A DNA stretch of 64,000 bases from Chroococcidiopsis sp. CCMEE 29 (GCF_023558375.1 NZ_CP083761.1:1167001-1231000); one strand, 5' to 3'. Shown: positions 27,456 through 35,566, counted from the stretch's first letter. The notes: generated by a model from the sequence alone, not told the origin. A program made the numbers and translations.

Positions 27456-28294
27456 ACAACCATCAAGTTGAGCACAAGAAAGCAAATATCCTTGTTGTGG
27501 ACGATAAACCAGATAATCTGCGGCTTTTATCTGCTATGCTCGCTCAACTGGGGTATGAAGTTCGCAAAGTGATCGACGGGCAAACCGCCTTGAAGACAGC
27601 GCAAGCCGCTCCACCGGACTTAATTTTACTCGACATCATGATGCCAGATATGAATGGCTATGAAGTCTGTCAACACATGAAAGCTTCACCCATAACCCGC
27701 GACATTCCGGTGATTTTTATCAGCGCCCTGGATGAGGTACTTGACAAAGTTAAAGCCTTTGCCGTTGGTGGAGTAGATTACATTACCAAACCGTTCAGCG
27801 AAGAAGAAGTTTTTGCTCGTGTGGAGAATAACTTGACGATCCGCAGGTTGCAAAAACAACTGGGTGAGCAAAATGCACTTCTACAACAAGAAATTCGCTT
27901 TCGCCAAAAAGTAGAAGAAAAGCTGATTCAGAGCGAAGCAAAATTTCGCAATCTCTTTGAGAACTCTCCGGTTGGCATCTTCAGCGCCCACATTACAGAT
28001 GGACTAATTACAGAAGCTAACCAGCGTTTCATTCAAATGCTGGGTTATGGTCACACAGCAGAGGTGATAAATCAGAAAACTGTCACAGACTTCTACATGG
28101 CTCTAAACGCTCAACAGCTGATGCTGACAGAACTACAAACTAAGGGAGAGGTAAATAACTTTGAAACGCAGTTTTGTAAACGAGATGGGTCCGCTATCAA
28201 GGTACTGATTTCAGCACGGATGAATGTGGAAGAGAATTGCTTACAAGGGGTGGTCGTTAATATGAAGCTGTCAGAACTGGATTCAACTGCCTGA
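27452..28294 (+). CDS. Response regulator with C-terminal PAS domain
   Basis: A 280-residue protein. The receiver domain (about 12-130) has D16-D17, the phospho-acceptor D61 (LILLDIMMPDMNGYE) and K113 (ITKPF). A short coiled coil (about 135-160) leads to a PAS domain (about 162-275, SEAKFRNLFENSPVGIFSAH). There is no DNA-binding or enzymatic output domain, so it may transmit by protein contact or feed a phosphorelay. Its ATG overlaps the kinase stop as ATGA, so it is very likely translationally coupled and the cognate partner of the kinase. Confidence 0.93.
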   Translation: MNNHQVEHKKANILVVDDKPDNLRLLSAMLAQLGYEVRKVIDGQTALKTAQAAPPDLILLDIMMPDMNGYEVCQHMKASPITRDIPVIFISALDEVLDKVKAFAVGGVDYITKPFSEEEVFARVENNLTIRRLQKQLGEQNALLQQEIRFRQKVEEKLIQSEAKFRNLFENSPVGIFSAHITDGLITEANQRFIQMLGYGHTAEVINQKTVTDFYMALNAQQLMLTELQTKGEVNNFETQFCKRDGSAIKVLISARMNVEENCLQGVVVNMKLSELDSTA

Positions 28295-28352
28295 GTATAA
28301 ATACTTGTTTTGGTATGCTAATAGCCATGAGCGCAGCACCTATTGGTCAACT

Positions 28353-28467
28353 ATGCACTGTCCCCACTGCCACACGAGCGCAAACCACAAGTCTCAACCA
28401 GACAACCGACTTGTTGGGCTAACAGATGTACCAATGTTTTGAGTGTAAGCGCTGCTTCAATGGGTAA
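28353..28467 (+). pseudogene. Zinc-ribbon transposase N-terminal fragment
   Basis: Two pieces in different frames make a zinc-ribbon: MHCPHCHTSANHKSQ, then after a frameshift MYQCFECKRCFNG followed by a stop. C-x2-C spacing and a YxC(x)EC-RCF pattern are typical of the N-terminal zinc-binding part of several bacterial transposases. No catalytic part follows. Which IS family it belongs to cannot be decided. Confidence 0.4.
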
Positions 28468-28522
28468 TGTTGTCGATTTTTGGAGAGGCTAGGAGTAAAG
28501 CTTAAGGAGCAGGCTAGTTTAA

Positions 28523-28552
28523 CTTTCTTCTGTCACTCTAGGCAGAGGAAAA
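28523..28552. repeat. Solo end of the IS701-like element
   Basis: Thirty bases starting CTTTCTTCTGTCACTCTAGG are identical to the left end of the IS at 57714-57743, with no transposase attached. The match is too long to be chance in a window of this size and marks an insertion that has since been mostly lost. Confidence 0.75.
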
Positions 28553-28698
28553 GTAGGTGTGACAACGTCCATCGCTAGCCAGACCCACTGTTCATTACTT
28601 TTTCATAGCAGTTTCAGTGGTTGCTCAAGTGTCCTTCTGTGACACTGCCATAATAAAGAAGTAGTTTCAACCTCTCAGCTATTCTCGCCTGCAGCTTA

Positions 28699-28991
28699 CC
28701 TCCGCAACCAACTGGTTTTGACCACACCTTTATTGATGCGATCGCCGATCAGGTTGAACAGCACTTTAAGAGCTATGCCGGGTTTGTTTCTGCTAGTTTC
28801 CATGCGAGCGACGATGGGCAACAGGTTGTGAACTACGCGTAATGGCACTCAAAAGAAGACTGGCAGGACTCATTTTCGCGTCTGATTGTAAGGAAATTTA
28901 GACCGCTATTGACGAGATGATTAGCCGCTGTGCTGCCAAGAGGCTGAACGTCAATACCTTTCGCGCCATTCGAGTTGTCGAGAATGTATGA
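28699..28991 (+). pseudogene. Antibiotic biosynthesis monooxygenase (ABM)-domain protein remnant
   Basis: The frame reads TFIDAIADQVEQHFKSYAGF then VSASFHASDDGQQVVNYA followed by a TAA (28850-28852), exactly where the family normally has Q before W. The sequence continues WHSKEDWQDSFSRLIV. A second frame recovers the C-terminus, ending KRLNVNTFRAIRVVENV and a stop at 28989. The ABM ferredoxin-like fold is thus disrupted by one nonsense codon and at least one frameshift. Homologues are small monooxygenases or heme-degrading-like proteins. Confidence 0.6.
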
Positions 28992-29035
28992 ACACATCTG
29001 CATCAATTGACACCGAAGCATGAGGGAGCAGAATT

Positions 29036-29488
29036 ATGGCTACTTTGATTGTTTTACTATCTACCTTTGCCTTCGCCGTTTTAATTAGGTTTTTCTTCTT
29101 TAGTCAACAGCCCCTTAACTATCGCCTCTGCGGACGAATTGCTTTAGCTGCCATGTTCTTGTTTACCGAGATCAGTCACTTCGTAATGGATGATGGTATG
29201 GTGCAAATGCTGCCCGCATTCATGCCGCTACGGTATTTCATTATCTATCTGACAGGCGTTCTTGAATTGCTCTTCGCGGTTGGCTTGCTGCTTCCCAACT
29301 ACTCCCGACTGACAGGAATACTTGTGACTGCATTTTTAATCTGCGTTTTTCCGTCCAATGTTTATGCCGCCTTGAATTCAGTGGATTTTGGTGGTAATGT
29401 CAACGGACCAATGTACCTGCTGTTTCGCGCCCCCTTGCAACTCTTCTTAATTGGGTGGACTTGGATTGTGGCAGTGCGACAACACTGA
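29036..29488 (+). CDS. DoxX-like four-helix membrane protein
   Basis: A 150-residue integral membrane protein with four predicted helices: IVLLSTFAFAVLIRFFFF, CGRIALAAMFLFTEISHFVM, YLTGVLELLFAVGLLLPNYS, and FRAPLQLFLIGWTWIVAV. The spacing, and the G-LEL-FAVGLLLP stretch in helix 3, fit the DoxX/MauE superfamily. Members take part in quinone- or thiol-linked redox in other organisms, but this subgroup is uncharacterised. Its stop codon overlaps an IS/MITE-like end (TGACGGGGTGACAG) also seen at 61872. Confidence 0.7.
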   Translation: MATLIVLLSTFAFAVLIRFFFFSQQPLNYRLCGRIALAAMFLFTEISHFVMDDGMVQMLPAFMPLRYFIIYLTGVLELLFAVGLLLPNYSRLTGILVTAFLICVFPSNVYAALNSVDFGGNVNGPMYLLFRAPLQLFLIGWTWIVAVRQH

Positions 29489-29657
29489 CGGGGTGACAGA
29501 GCGAGTAAAAAGTAGACTAGATAAACGTCTGCGGCACGATTCATCCCAACTGGAGCAGAAGATGCTCAAACCGTCGCATTGGTTGATGAAGTGCTGCCAA
29601 TCCTCCTCATCACTGCCTAGCAAAGGGCTACAAAACCTGGGGGCAAGTACTGCCGCG

Positions 29658-30116
29658 TCATTGACCTGAAACAATTTCACCTCTCAATCTGGATTCAGTC
29701 TGAGGATTATTGGTCGACGATAGACTATGCCCTATGCGATGGACAAGGCTGGAGGAAACAGAGAGTAGCGTAAATCCAATCAGAGGATGGAGTATCTCCA
29801 GGTGAAGCGAACTCTTGAGATGAATGCTGATAAATTGGAGTCCAAGCAGCACGGGTAGACTTGCGGCGAGATGTCGAATTCTGCGGGAAAATGGGGCGAT
29901 CAACGACCACGTCAGTAAAATGAATGACGATCCACTGTATCCGCGCACGAGCCAAACATGGATCGCCCACCAAGCAGGATCATTGAAGTAGGCAACTCCA
30001 ACCGTTAAGACCTGAGCGATCAAGCAGAGGTTAAAGACGATCGCAGTCGCGTAAAAGCTGATCTGCACCCAATGTCCAGGAGTACGATCGCGAGCAATTT
30101 CCAAATGGGTTGTCAT
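29658..30116 (-). CDS. Four-helix integral membrane protein (DUF6220-like)
   Basis: The ATG at 30116 (MTTHLEIARDRTPGHWVQIS) gives 152 residues with four hydrophobic helices: ATAIVFNLCLIAQVLTVGVA, SSFILLTWSLIAPFSRR, LAASLPVLLGLQFISIHLK and ILHPLIGFTLLSVSSSLVHR. Histidines in helices 3 and 4 (SIHLK and LHPLIGF) resemble heme-binding or quinone-binding positions in small membrane proteins. The frame is open upstream to 30281, but that part overlaps the LuxR gene start and looks non-coding. The gene is divergent from the LuxR-type regulator and may be its target. Family placement is by eye only. Confidence 0.62.
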   Translation of the reverse strand: MTTHLEIARDRTPGHWVQISFYATAIVFNLCLIAQVLTVGVAYFNDPAWWAIHVWLVRGYSGSSFILLTWSLIAPFSRRIRHLAASLPVLLGLQFISIHLKSSLHLEILHPLIGFTLLSVSSSLVHRIGHSLSSTNNPQTESRLRGEIVSGQ

Positions 30117-30209
30117 GTCCAAGTTGTTTTTGGGATTATGAGGATAATGTACGCTGAGCTTTTCAATACTTCTAGACCTCGATCGGGTACACTTCCCGCC
30201 AGTTAATCT

Positions 30210-30932
30210 ATGACTAGCCCCTTGCAGCTTCTGTTTGAAGCGATTTACCAAGCCCAGAGTGAACATGGTCTGCGAACGCACATTGTGCCAGCCATAGGTG
30301 AGTATTTTGCAGCCAAGCGATCAGGGATTTTTTTTTTCGACCAACTTCCCTTCGCAGATCGCAATCTTCAGAAGGTACTAAACATTGCGCTATCAATCGA
30401 ACATAATCCGGTGGCACGTTATTTAGCGGAGCATCATTCTCCGGTTCATGAAGGATTGGTAACATCACCCAAGGCTTGGAAAATCATCTGTCCTCGTCCG
30501 GATCATTGGCATGTGATGGCAGGACCGATTGTCGATCGCGGTCAATTAGTCGGTGCTGTGGGCTGCACACGTGAAAGGTCAATGTCTGCCTTTGATGCCC
30601 AGAATCTAGCTGATTTGAGCGCCGTCTGTTTGCACTTATCAGTTTGGACAGCAACAGTGCGATTAGCACAAAGCGAAACTCCAAAGGAACCGCAGCACCA
30701 ACCCTTTAAATCCGATCGTTTAACGCCTCGTGAATTGCAGATTGCTGAATTGGTTGCCTTGGGGCGAACAAATGCAGAAATTGGGACTGAACTTTGGATT
30801 ACTGAGAATTCTGTAAAGCAGGCTTTGAAGCGAATGTTCCGTAAGCTTGAGGTTTCATCTCGTGCAGAGATGGTTGCACAGCTTTCCGCTCCACAAAACA
30901 TAAAGTCACTCCACTGGGTACGGTCCCTCTGA
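30210..30932 (+). CDS. LuxR-type transcriptional regulator (GAF-like sensor plus HTH)
   Basis: A 240-residue protein. Residues 1-150 resemble a GAF-type sensory domain (EYFAAKRSGIFFFDQLPFAD, HWHVMAGPIVDRGQLVGAVG). The C-terminal GerE/LuxR helix-turn-helix covers about 172-232 (LTPRELQIAELVALGRTNAE, TENSVKQALKRMFRKLEVSS). There is no receiver domain, so it likely responds to a small molecule or redox change rather than phosphorylation. It is transcribed away from the four-helix membrane protein, with about 95 bp between the starts. Confidence 0.88.
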   Translation: MTSPLQLLFEAIYQAQSEHGLRTHIVPAIGEYFAAKRSGIFFFDQLPFADRNLQKVLNIALSIEHNPVARYLAEHHSPVHEGLVTSPKAWKIICPRPDHWHVMAGPIVDRGQLVGAVGCTRERSMSAFDAQNLADLSAVCLHLSVWTATVRLAQSETPKEPQHQPFKSDRLTPRELQIAELVALGRTNAEIGTELWITENSVKQALKRMFRKLEVSSRAEMVAQLSAPQNIKSLHWVRSL

Positions 30933-30984
30933 AAACTTGTGGGGCGGTATTCCTTTGCCCGACTGCACTCGACAGTGGGCTGCA

Positions 30985-31029
30985 ATGACCCGCACTCCCT
31001 GTAACTAAAACCTTCATCACACGCTTCAT
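30985..31029 (-). pseudogene. N-terminal stub of an NAD-dependent epimerase/dehydratase
   Basis: MKRVMKVLVTGSAGH is the start of a Rossmann-fold epimerase (the family continues with I-G and the rest of GxxGxxG). After GH the reading departs from the family and no further domain is seen. The ATG overlaps the stop of the preceding small ORF as ATGA, an arrangement consistent with a former operon. Only about 15 residues are recognisable. Confidence 0.4.
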
Positions 31030-31157
31030 CTCGATTCCTCAACCACCTGTTGAAATGCACGATCAAGGTTGGCGATCGCTGACAAATCACTTTGTTGTGG
31101 TGTTTGGTCATCTTTAGTATAAAACCCTTGAATCCAGCTTGTGCGTAGTAGCTGCAT
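31026..31157 (-). CDS. Possible 43-residue ORF coupled to the epimerase stub
   Basis: A frame from ATG 31157 to TGA 31026 encodes MQLLRTSWIQGFYTKDDQTP and ends DRAFQQVVEESR. The ending and the ATGA overlap with the epimerase stub suggest it is the C-terminal piece of a once-longer gene, but no family is recognised. The IS630 copy begins about 130 bp upstream of it. Confidence 0.25.
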   Translation of the reverse strand: MQLLRTSWIQGFYTKDDQTPQQSDLSAIANLDRAFQQVVEESR

Positions 31158-31288
31158 CTAGTGGGAGAAGCCCGCACCGTCATCGTAGTAGGAGCAATCG
31201 TAAGCGCGGCTGACTTGCCCACACGACCTGAGATGCTGGCAATACAGGCCTGCCAGCTCGCATTGACACTCACCTCGTAAGCGAGATA

Positions 31289-32241
31289 TAGCCGTCGCCA
31301 TAAAGGTTAGGACGCGGCAACCTTAAGAACAGACTCCATCGCCTGCCGCAGGGAAGCAGAGTCAGATAAGCACTTGCGAATCCGAGTTTTAAGCCAAGCC
31401 CAGCACTTCTCAATTCGGTTCAAGTCTGGGGAATAAGCAGGGAGATACAACAGGCGACATCCAACTGACTCAACCAAAGCTGCAATACGTCCGCCATGAT
31501 GGAACGTCGCATTATCCAAAATCACCACCTGTCCAGGCTGAAGCGTCGGCAGCAAACAAGTTGCTAGCCAGGTTTCAAACACCACTCGATTACACGCACC
31601 TTCCACCGTAAAGGGAGCACTCAACTGTCGCTCACAGTAGGCAGCAATCATGTTGACTCGCCCGGCTCTGCGTCCTGACTTGAGCGCCTCAAATCGCTTG
31701 CCCCGCTCACACCAACCATAGCCATAGTCGTCGCGCTCGTCCATTCCCGATTCATCTACATATACCCGTTGTGATGCTGGAATCTCTGCCAGTTGAGCTA
31801 GGAACGCGACGCGTTTAGCTTCATCACGTTCTCGGTAGCCATAGCTCTTTTTTTTCGAGTCCAGCCGATATGTGCCAAAGCACGAGACATCGTGCGTTCA
31901 CTCATCTCTTTGTGCCACCGTTGCGCCATTTCAGCTTGGGTCTTGTCGCCGTACTTTTGGGCGAAGGCTCGAAACTCGTCCCAATCGCTGATGCGGTGAC
32001 TGTGCCCTCGTTGATAGCCTTGCACAGCTTGTACATTTCCAGTCTGATCCCGGCGCTTCAACCATCGGTCAATTGTGTCGCGGCTGATATTAAACATGTG
32101 GCTGACATGGCTTTTCTTTTCGCCACGGTCAATGGCTGCCATCACTTTTGAGCGGAAATCATCACTGTAGGGAGCAGGCATACGAGTATTTGAGATTATC
32201 TATTCCCTCTCAATATGCCGCAACCCTTCCGGCGACGGCTA
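31289..32241 (-). mobile_element. IS630-family element with programmed-frameshift transposase (953 bp)
   Basis: The left end TAGCCGTCGCC at 31289 and the right end GGCGACGGCTA (to 32241) are inverted repeats, flanked by TA duplications at 31287-31288 and 32242-32243. The element is a different lineage from those at 1.4-3.8 kb. It lies in a stretch of gene remnants, and the two flanks joined do not give a gene I recognise. Confidence 0.9.
31307..32181 (-). CDS. IS630-family transposase, two frames joined by -1 frameshift
   Basis: The first frame (32181 to 31798) holds the helix-turn-helix (SDDFRSKVMAAIDRGEKKSH, SRDTIDRWLKRRDQTG) and ends shortly after RKKRAM. The second frame supplies KSYGYRERDEAKRVAFLAQL, then DDE segments VYVDESGMDE, VILDNATFHHG and YSPDLNRIEKCW. 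The frames meet at an uninterrupted A8 run (on the minus strand; 31848-31855), where codons CGA AAA AAA AGA would allow -1 slippage. This is the usual expression route for several IS630 elements, so the element may be active. Confidence 0.82.
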
Positions 32242-32384
32242 TAACAGGGTATCTGTTCAAACAGGAATATAGCTGTACCAGATAATTGCCAGCCATTTGC
32301 AGTTTCCCAGAGACTATAAATGTCATGTCCAGGCAAGTCCAAGCTACGCCAAAGAATTGTGTGTTGGGAGAACTTATCAAACGA

Positions 32385-32900
32385 CTACTGCTTCCGTCGA
32401 TAGCTTACAGTCATGAAATGATGCCACTGTCCGTCATCACCCAGCACATGGGAGGTCATCACCCGGTGATCGTTATTCTTGAACTCGATCACATCTTTGT
32501 ACTTCGCCATCTTGCCTTCAGCAGACATCGCAGGACCATCGGAATTGAGCGTTAGCAACTTTTCAGAGGAATCCAGTTCACCGTCATACAGCCAGAGATA
32601 GGTCATCATCGACCCGACCCATGTACCAACGTAACGCTGCTTCTGCGGGTCATAGCCGATCGTCATCATTGTTGTTGCATTACCGCCACCGGGCATCTCA
32701 CCCTGCCCTTCAGCTAGAACCCAGAGACCGCCCAGCGATCGCACCCTCTCGGCTCCCGTTGCTTTTTCAGGAGGCTGATCCGATCCCATCATTGCCTCTG
32801 TTTCATACGTCCACTCACCGACGAGTTTCTGGAGCCACTGATGTTCCTTTTGTGGTTCAGCGTTCATCATAGTGTCCGGCTGTGTTTTAGTGGTTTCCAT
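32385..32900 (-). CDS. DUF1579 domain protein
   Basis: A 171-residue protein with the DUF1579 layout: HQWLQKLVGEWTYETEAMMG at the start, AERVRSLGGLWVLAEGQGEM in the middle, then TIGYDPQKQRYVGTWVGSMM. The domain is a lipocalin-like beta-barrel of unknown function that often accompanies SRPBCC and VOC genes, as it does here. It is downstream of the VOC gene on the same strand, with a 37-bp gap. Confidence 0.88.
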   Translation of the reverse strand: METTKTQPDTMMNAEPQKEHQWLQKLVGEWTYETEAMMGSDQPPEKATGAERVRSLGGLWVLAEGQGEMPGGGNATTMMTIGYDPQKQRYVGTWVGSMMTYLWLYDGELDSSEKLLTLNSDGPAMSAEGKMAKYKDVIEFKNNDHRVMTSHVLGDDGQWHHFMTVSYRRKQ

Positions 32901-32937
32901 TGTTTTATCTCCTTTTCATTTCACGATCGTGCTTGAT

Positions 32938-33360
32938 TCATTCGGCAACTTGATCGCAATTAATCATCCACGGGATACCAAATCGATCAACCAGCATCCC
33001 GAACCGGTAAGCCCAAAAGGTCTGTTGGAAAGGCATTCGCACCGTTCCATTTTCTGCCAATGTGTTAAAGATGCGCTCCCCTTCTATCGGATCGTTCAGG
33101 CTAATCGATACAGAAAAACCTTTTGCTTCTTCATCGTATTCAGGTGGACTGTCAGAACCCATCAATTCCTGGTCTCCTATCGTCAGGCTGACATGCATGA
33201 TTTTATTGCGCCATTCAGGTGTCAACTGATCTGTCATTAATGGCTCTGGTGATTCTCCGTAAGGCATCATCGTTGTGATTTTGCCACCCAGACACTGTTC
33301 ATAGAACTTAAACGCTGCCTCACATTGTCCGTTGAACATCAGGTAGGGGTTCAATTTCAT
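32938..33360 (-). CDS. PhnB-like VOC-family protein
   Basis: A 140-residue protein with the PhnB/YdcE type pattern: LNPYLMFNGQCEAAFKFYEQ, the metal-side HVSLTIGDQELMGSD, then VSISLNDPIEGERIFNTLAE and a second half ending GIPWMINCDQ. PhnB-type proteins are VOC-fold, with uncertain activity. An 18-bp palindrome (33475-33492) lies about 115 bp upstream and may be an operator. It is followed by the DUF1579 gene. Confidence 0.88.
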   Translation of the reverse strand: MKLNPYLMFNGQCEAAFKFYEQCLGGKITTMMPYGESPEPLMTDQLTPEWRNKIMHVSLTIGDQELMGSDSPPEYDEEAKGFSVSISLNDPIEGERIFNTLAENGTVRMPFQQTFWAYRFGMLVDRFGIPWMINCDQVAE

Positions 33361-33474
33361 GGTGTACTCCTTGAATAAGGATTGAAGAATGCGATTAGTG
33401 CGGATTGCTTATTCCTTAGGTGAAGCCGAAGGGGCTAAGAACTGCGTGACATGATGTGACTACTCAGAGCTTAA

Positions 33475-33492
33475 ATAGTACAAATGTACTAT
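33475..33492. promoter_or_regulatory. Palindromic candidate operator upstream of the VOC/DUF1579 pair
   Basis: ATAGTAC-AAAT-GTACTAT is a perfect inverted repeat in the gap between the SRPBCC gene and the VOC gene. Its position suits a repressor site for the minus-strand VOC-DUF1579 pair. The regulator is not known; the ArsR protein of the same module is one candidate. Confidence 0.45.
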
Positions 33493-33596
33493 AATCCATC
33501 CACTGACTGGCAGAATCTATCTTAAGAAAGACCACAAAGCGCATTGAAGTTGTTCTAAATCGCCTCTGGATTCAATACCCTTGTATGTCTTCTTCA

Positions 33597-34082
33597 TTAG
33601 CTTTCTCTTGTCATTGCATTCGCCAGATATACTTCGAGGCGATCAAAGCATTCAGACCAGCCCGAGCGATGCGAATCACGCGACTCGACAGACTCGAAGT
33701 CAGCCTGGTGGAAGGTCAACAGTGTCTTGCCATGCTGATCTACAAAGGTTACGGTCACGATCGTTTCGTGCTTAGGTTTAGTGTCTTCGTCCTCCCAGGC
33801 AAACGTGAAGACAAGACGTTCTGGCTCGACAATCTCGCGATAGACACCCTGCATCCAGTGGTCTTTATCTTCGGGCGATCGAATGCAGGCTCGATAGGTG
33901 CCGCCTAACCGGACATCCATTTGGCAGAACGTCGTCGTGAAGTCCTTCGGACCCAACCAGCGGGCAAAATGCCCTGGCTGAGTCCAAACCTTGAACACCA
34001 GGCTACAAGGTGCATCAAACATGCGCGTGATTGTGAGCTTCCTTTCCTGCCGTGCGGATGTGTCTTCAGTTCTCGTTTCCAT
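33597..34082 (-). CDS. SRPBCC / AHSA1-type protein
   Basis: From METRTEDTSARQERKLTITR the product has 161 residues with the AHSA1 pattern RMFDAPCSLVFKVWTQPGHF, WLGPKDFTTTFCQMDVRLGG, MQGVYREIVEPERLVFTFAW, and the C-terminal GWSECFDRLEVYL. This helix-grip fold holds a hydrophobic ligand; activators of Hsp90 ATPase gave the family its name, but most bacterial members are uncharacterised. The start at 34082 is chosen because upstream codons lack family similarity. It is part of the ArsR-regulated group. Confidence 0.88.
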   Translation of the reverse strand: METRTEDTSARQERKLTITRMFDAPCSLVFKVWTQPGHFARWLGPKDFTTTFCQMDVRLGGTYRACIRSPEDKDHWMQGVYREIVEPERLVFTFAWEDEDTKPKHETIVTVTFVDQHGKTLLTFHQADFESVESRDSHRSGWSECFDRLEVYLANAMTRES

Positions 34083-34200
34083 TTTGACTGTGATCTTGCA
34101 GCTCGTTGTAAGTTGTTCCACCAGCGGCGACAGCAACTGCTTAAGGCGATAGGTTCTGGCGAACGGGCGAACGCCACCGCACTTAATTCATTCACAGCTT

Positions 34201-35184
34201 TCATGCCATTGATTGGAGGAGTTTTTCGAGACGGTTCAGAGTCTCGCGTAGACCCACCTCCATTCCTGATTGGAGATGCCCATCCCGCTGCTCCATTGAC
34301 TGGTGTTGAATATGGATGTGCAGCGTTGTTTTCCCGTCTTGTTCAGTCAGGGTTAGTGTATTCAGGTGGTCGCTGTTGGGAACTGGTTCGTAGCGTTCGG
34401 TGGAAACCAGTCGTTCCGGTGGCACAATCTCACGGTACTCTCCTGAGAACCCGTGGTCAGTGCCATTGCTGGAGTCATGCAAGACATAGCGCCAGGTGCC
34501 ACCCACGCGCAAGTCGATGTCGCAAACGGTCATCGTCATATTTCCGCAACCACCAAACCAGCGCTTGACGTGCTCAGGCTGAGTCCATGCCTCAAAGATG
34601 AGCTGACGCGGTGCATTGAAAACACGGGTCACGACGATTTCCCGATCCGATGGCAACGTCACCGTTATACCATGCTGCTGATGTTCGACCTGCTTCGCCA
34701 GGAATTCGTCGAGGCAATCAAAGCTAGAATTCCACCCTGCGATGACTCCCATCTCTTCATGCTTGCGGCGATCTTCAGCAGATGCATGAGTAATCTGGAG
34801 TATGAGTTTAGTCTTGCCGTCTAAATCCTCAAACACGGCTGTCATCACGATTCCCTGGGGCAGATCCGCATTCACTACTTGGTCGAATCCTTCATCAAAT
34901 TCATCACTAGTGACAATGCGTTCGGGTGGCACGATTTCGCGAAAGACGCCTTTAGCTGGGTACTCTGTGCCATCCGGAGAAATCATGACATAACGCCATT
35001 GACCGCTCGGACGCAGATCCAGTTCAGTCACACGGGTTGTAAAGCCTTGTGGTCCCCACCACTGCTCAATATGTTTTGGTTCCGTCCACGCTTTGAACAC
35101 GAGTTCCCGCGGGGCATTGAAAACGCGGGTAATCACAATTTCGCGATCGCTTTGAGTCTCGGTAGAGCTGTTTTGTTTCAACAT
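34201..35184 (-). CDS. Tandem two-domain SRPBCC / AHSA1 protein
   Basis: A 327-residue protein from the ATG at 35184 (MLKQNSSTETQSDREIVITR). It has two AHSA1 domains in tandem, each with RVFNAPREL/RQL-FxAWTxPxHxxxW, a GGTWRYV/GQWRYV strand, EYREIVPPER or VFREIVPPER, and GWNSSFDCLDEFL or GLRETLNRLEKLL at the end. Domain 1 is about residues 10-160 and domain 2 about 175-325. The doubling is an old fusion, not a recent copy, as the halves differ at many positions. The upstream neighbour is the ArsR repressor, 31 bp away, so co-transcription is likely. Confidence 0.9.
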   Translation of the reverse strand: MLKQNSSTETQSDREIVITRVFNAPRELVFKAWTEPKHIEQWWGPQGFTTRVTELDLRPSGQWRYVMISPDGTEYPAKGVFREIVPPERIVTSDEFDEGFDQVVNADLPQGIVMTAVFEDLDGKTKLILQITHASAEDRRKHEEMGVIAGWNSSFDCLDEFLAKQVEHQQHGITVTLPSDREIVVTRVFNAPRQLIFEAWTQPEHVKRWFGGCGNMTMTVCDIDLRVGGTWRYVLHDSSNGTDHGFSGEYREIVPPERLVSTERYEPVPNSDHLNTLTLTEQDGKTTLHIHIQHQSMEQRDGHLQSGMEVGLRETLNRLEKLLQSMA

Positions 35185-35215
35185 TTTGTTTCTCCTTGGG
35201 ATGGAACAATCGCAG

Positions 35216-35566
35216 TTATGGCTCGCGATCGTGTTTCTTTTCCTCTGCTTGCAATTCCTGTAGATACTCGTCCAGGCGATCAAAACTCTGTTCCCAGAAC
35301 TGGCGATATTGCTCGATCCAATCTGCTGCATCCTTGAGCGGTTCTGCCTCTAGCCGGCAGGGTCGCCACTGAGCCTCTCGACCCCGCGCGATCAATCCTG
35401 CACGCTCTAGCACCTTGAGATGTTTGGAAATAGCAGGCAGGCTCATCTCAAAGGGTTGGGCTAGCTCAGTCACCGATGCTTCACCCTTAGCGAGATGAGC
35501 TAGGATGGCACGCCGCGTGGGATCGGCAAGGGCGGCAAAGGTGACGCTCAATTGATCGGTGGACAT
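35216..35566 (-). CDS. ArsR-family winged-helix repressor
   Basis: A 116-residue protein with LADPTRRAILAHLAKGEASV at the start of the winged helix, the recognition region MSLPAISKHLKVLERAGLIA, and a C-terminal helix WIEQYRQFWEQSFDRLDEYL. It lacks the CxC metal motif of arsenic or zinc sensors, so it likely responds to a non-metal signal. It heads the minus-strand module of SRPBCC, VOC and DUF1579 genes and could repress them. The repeated TTAAC half-sites directly upstream fit self-regulation. Confidence 0.92.
   Translation of the reverse strand: MSTDQLSVTFAALADPTRRAILAHLAKGEASVTELAQPFEMSLPAISKHLKVLERAGLIARGREAQWRPCRLEAEPLKDAADWIEQYRQFWEQSFDRLDEYLQELQAEEKKHDREP

Noticed and set aside
30542-31273. 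A 243-codon minus-strand frame opposite the LuxR gene and downstream spacer
   Set aside because: About half of it is antisense to the LuxR gene; no domain is present and the composition is unlike a protein.
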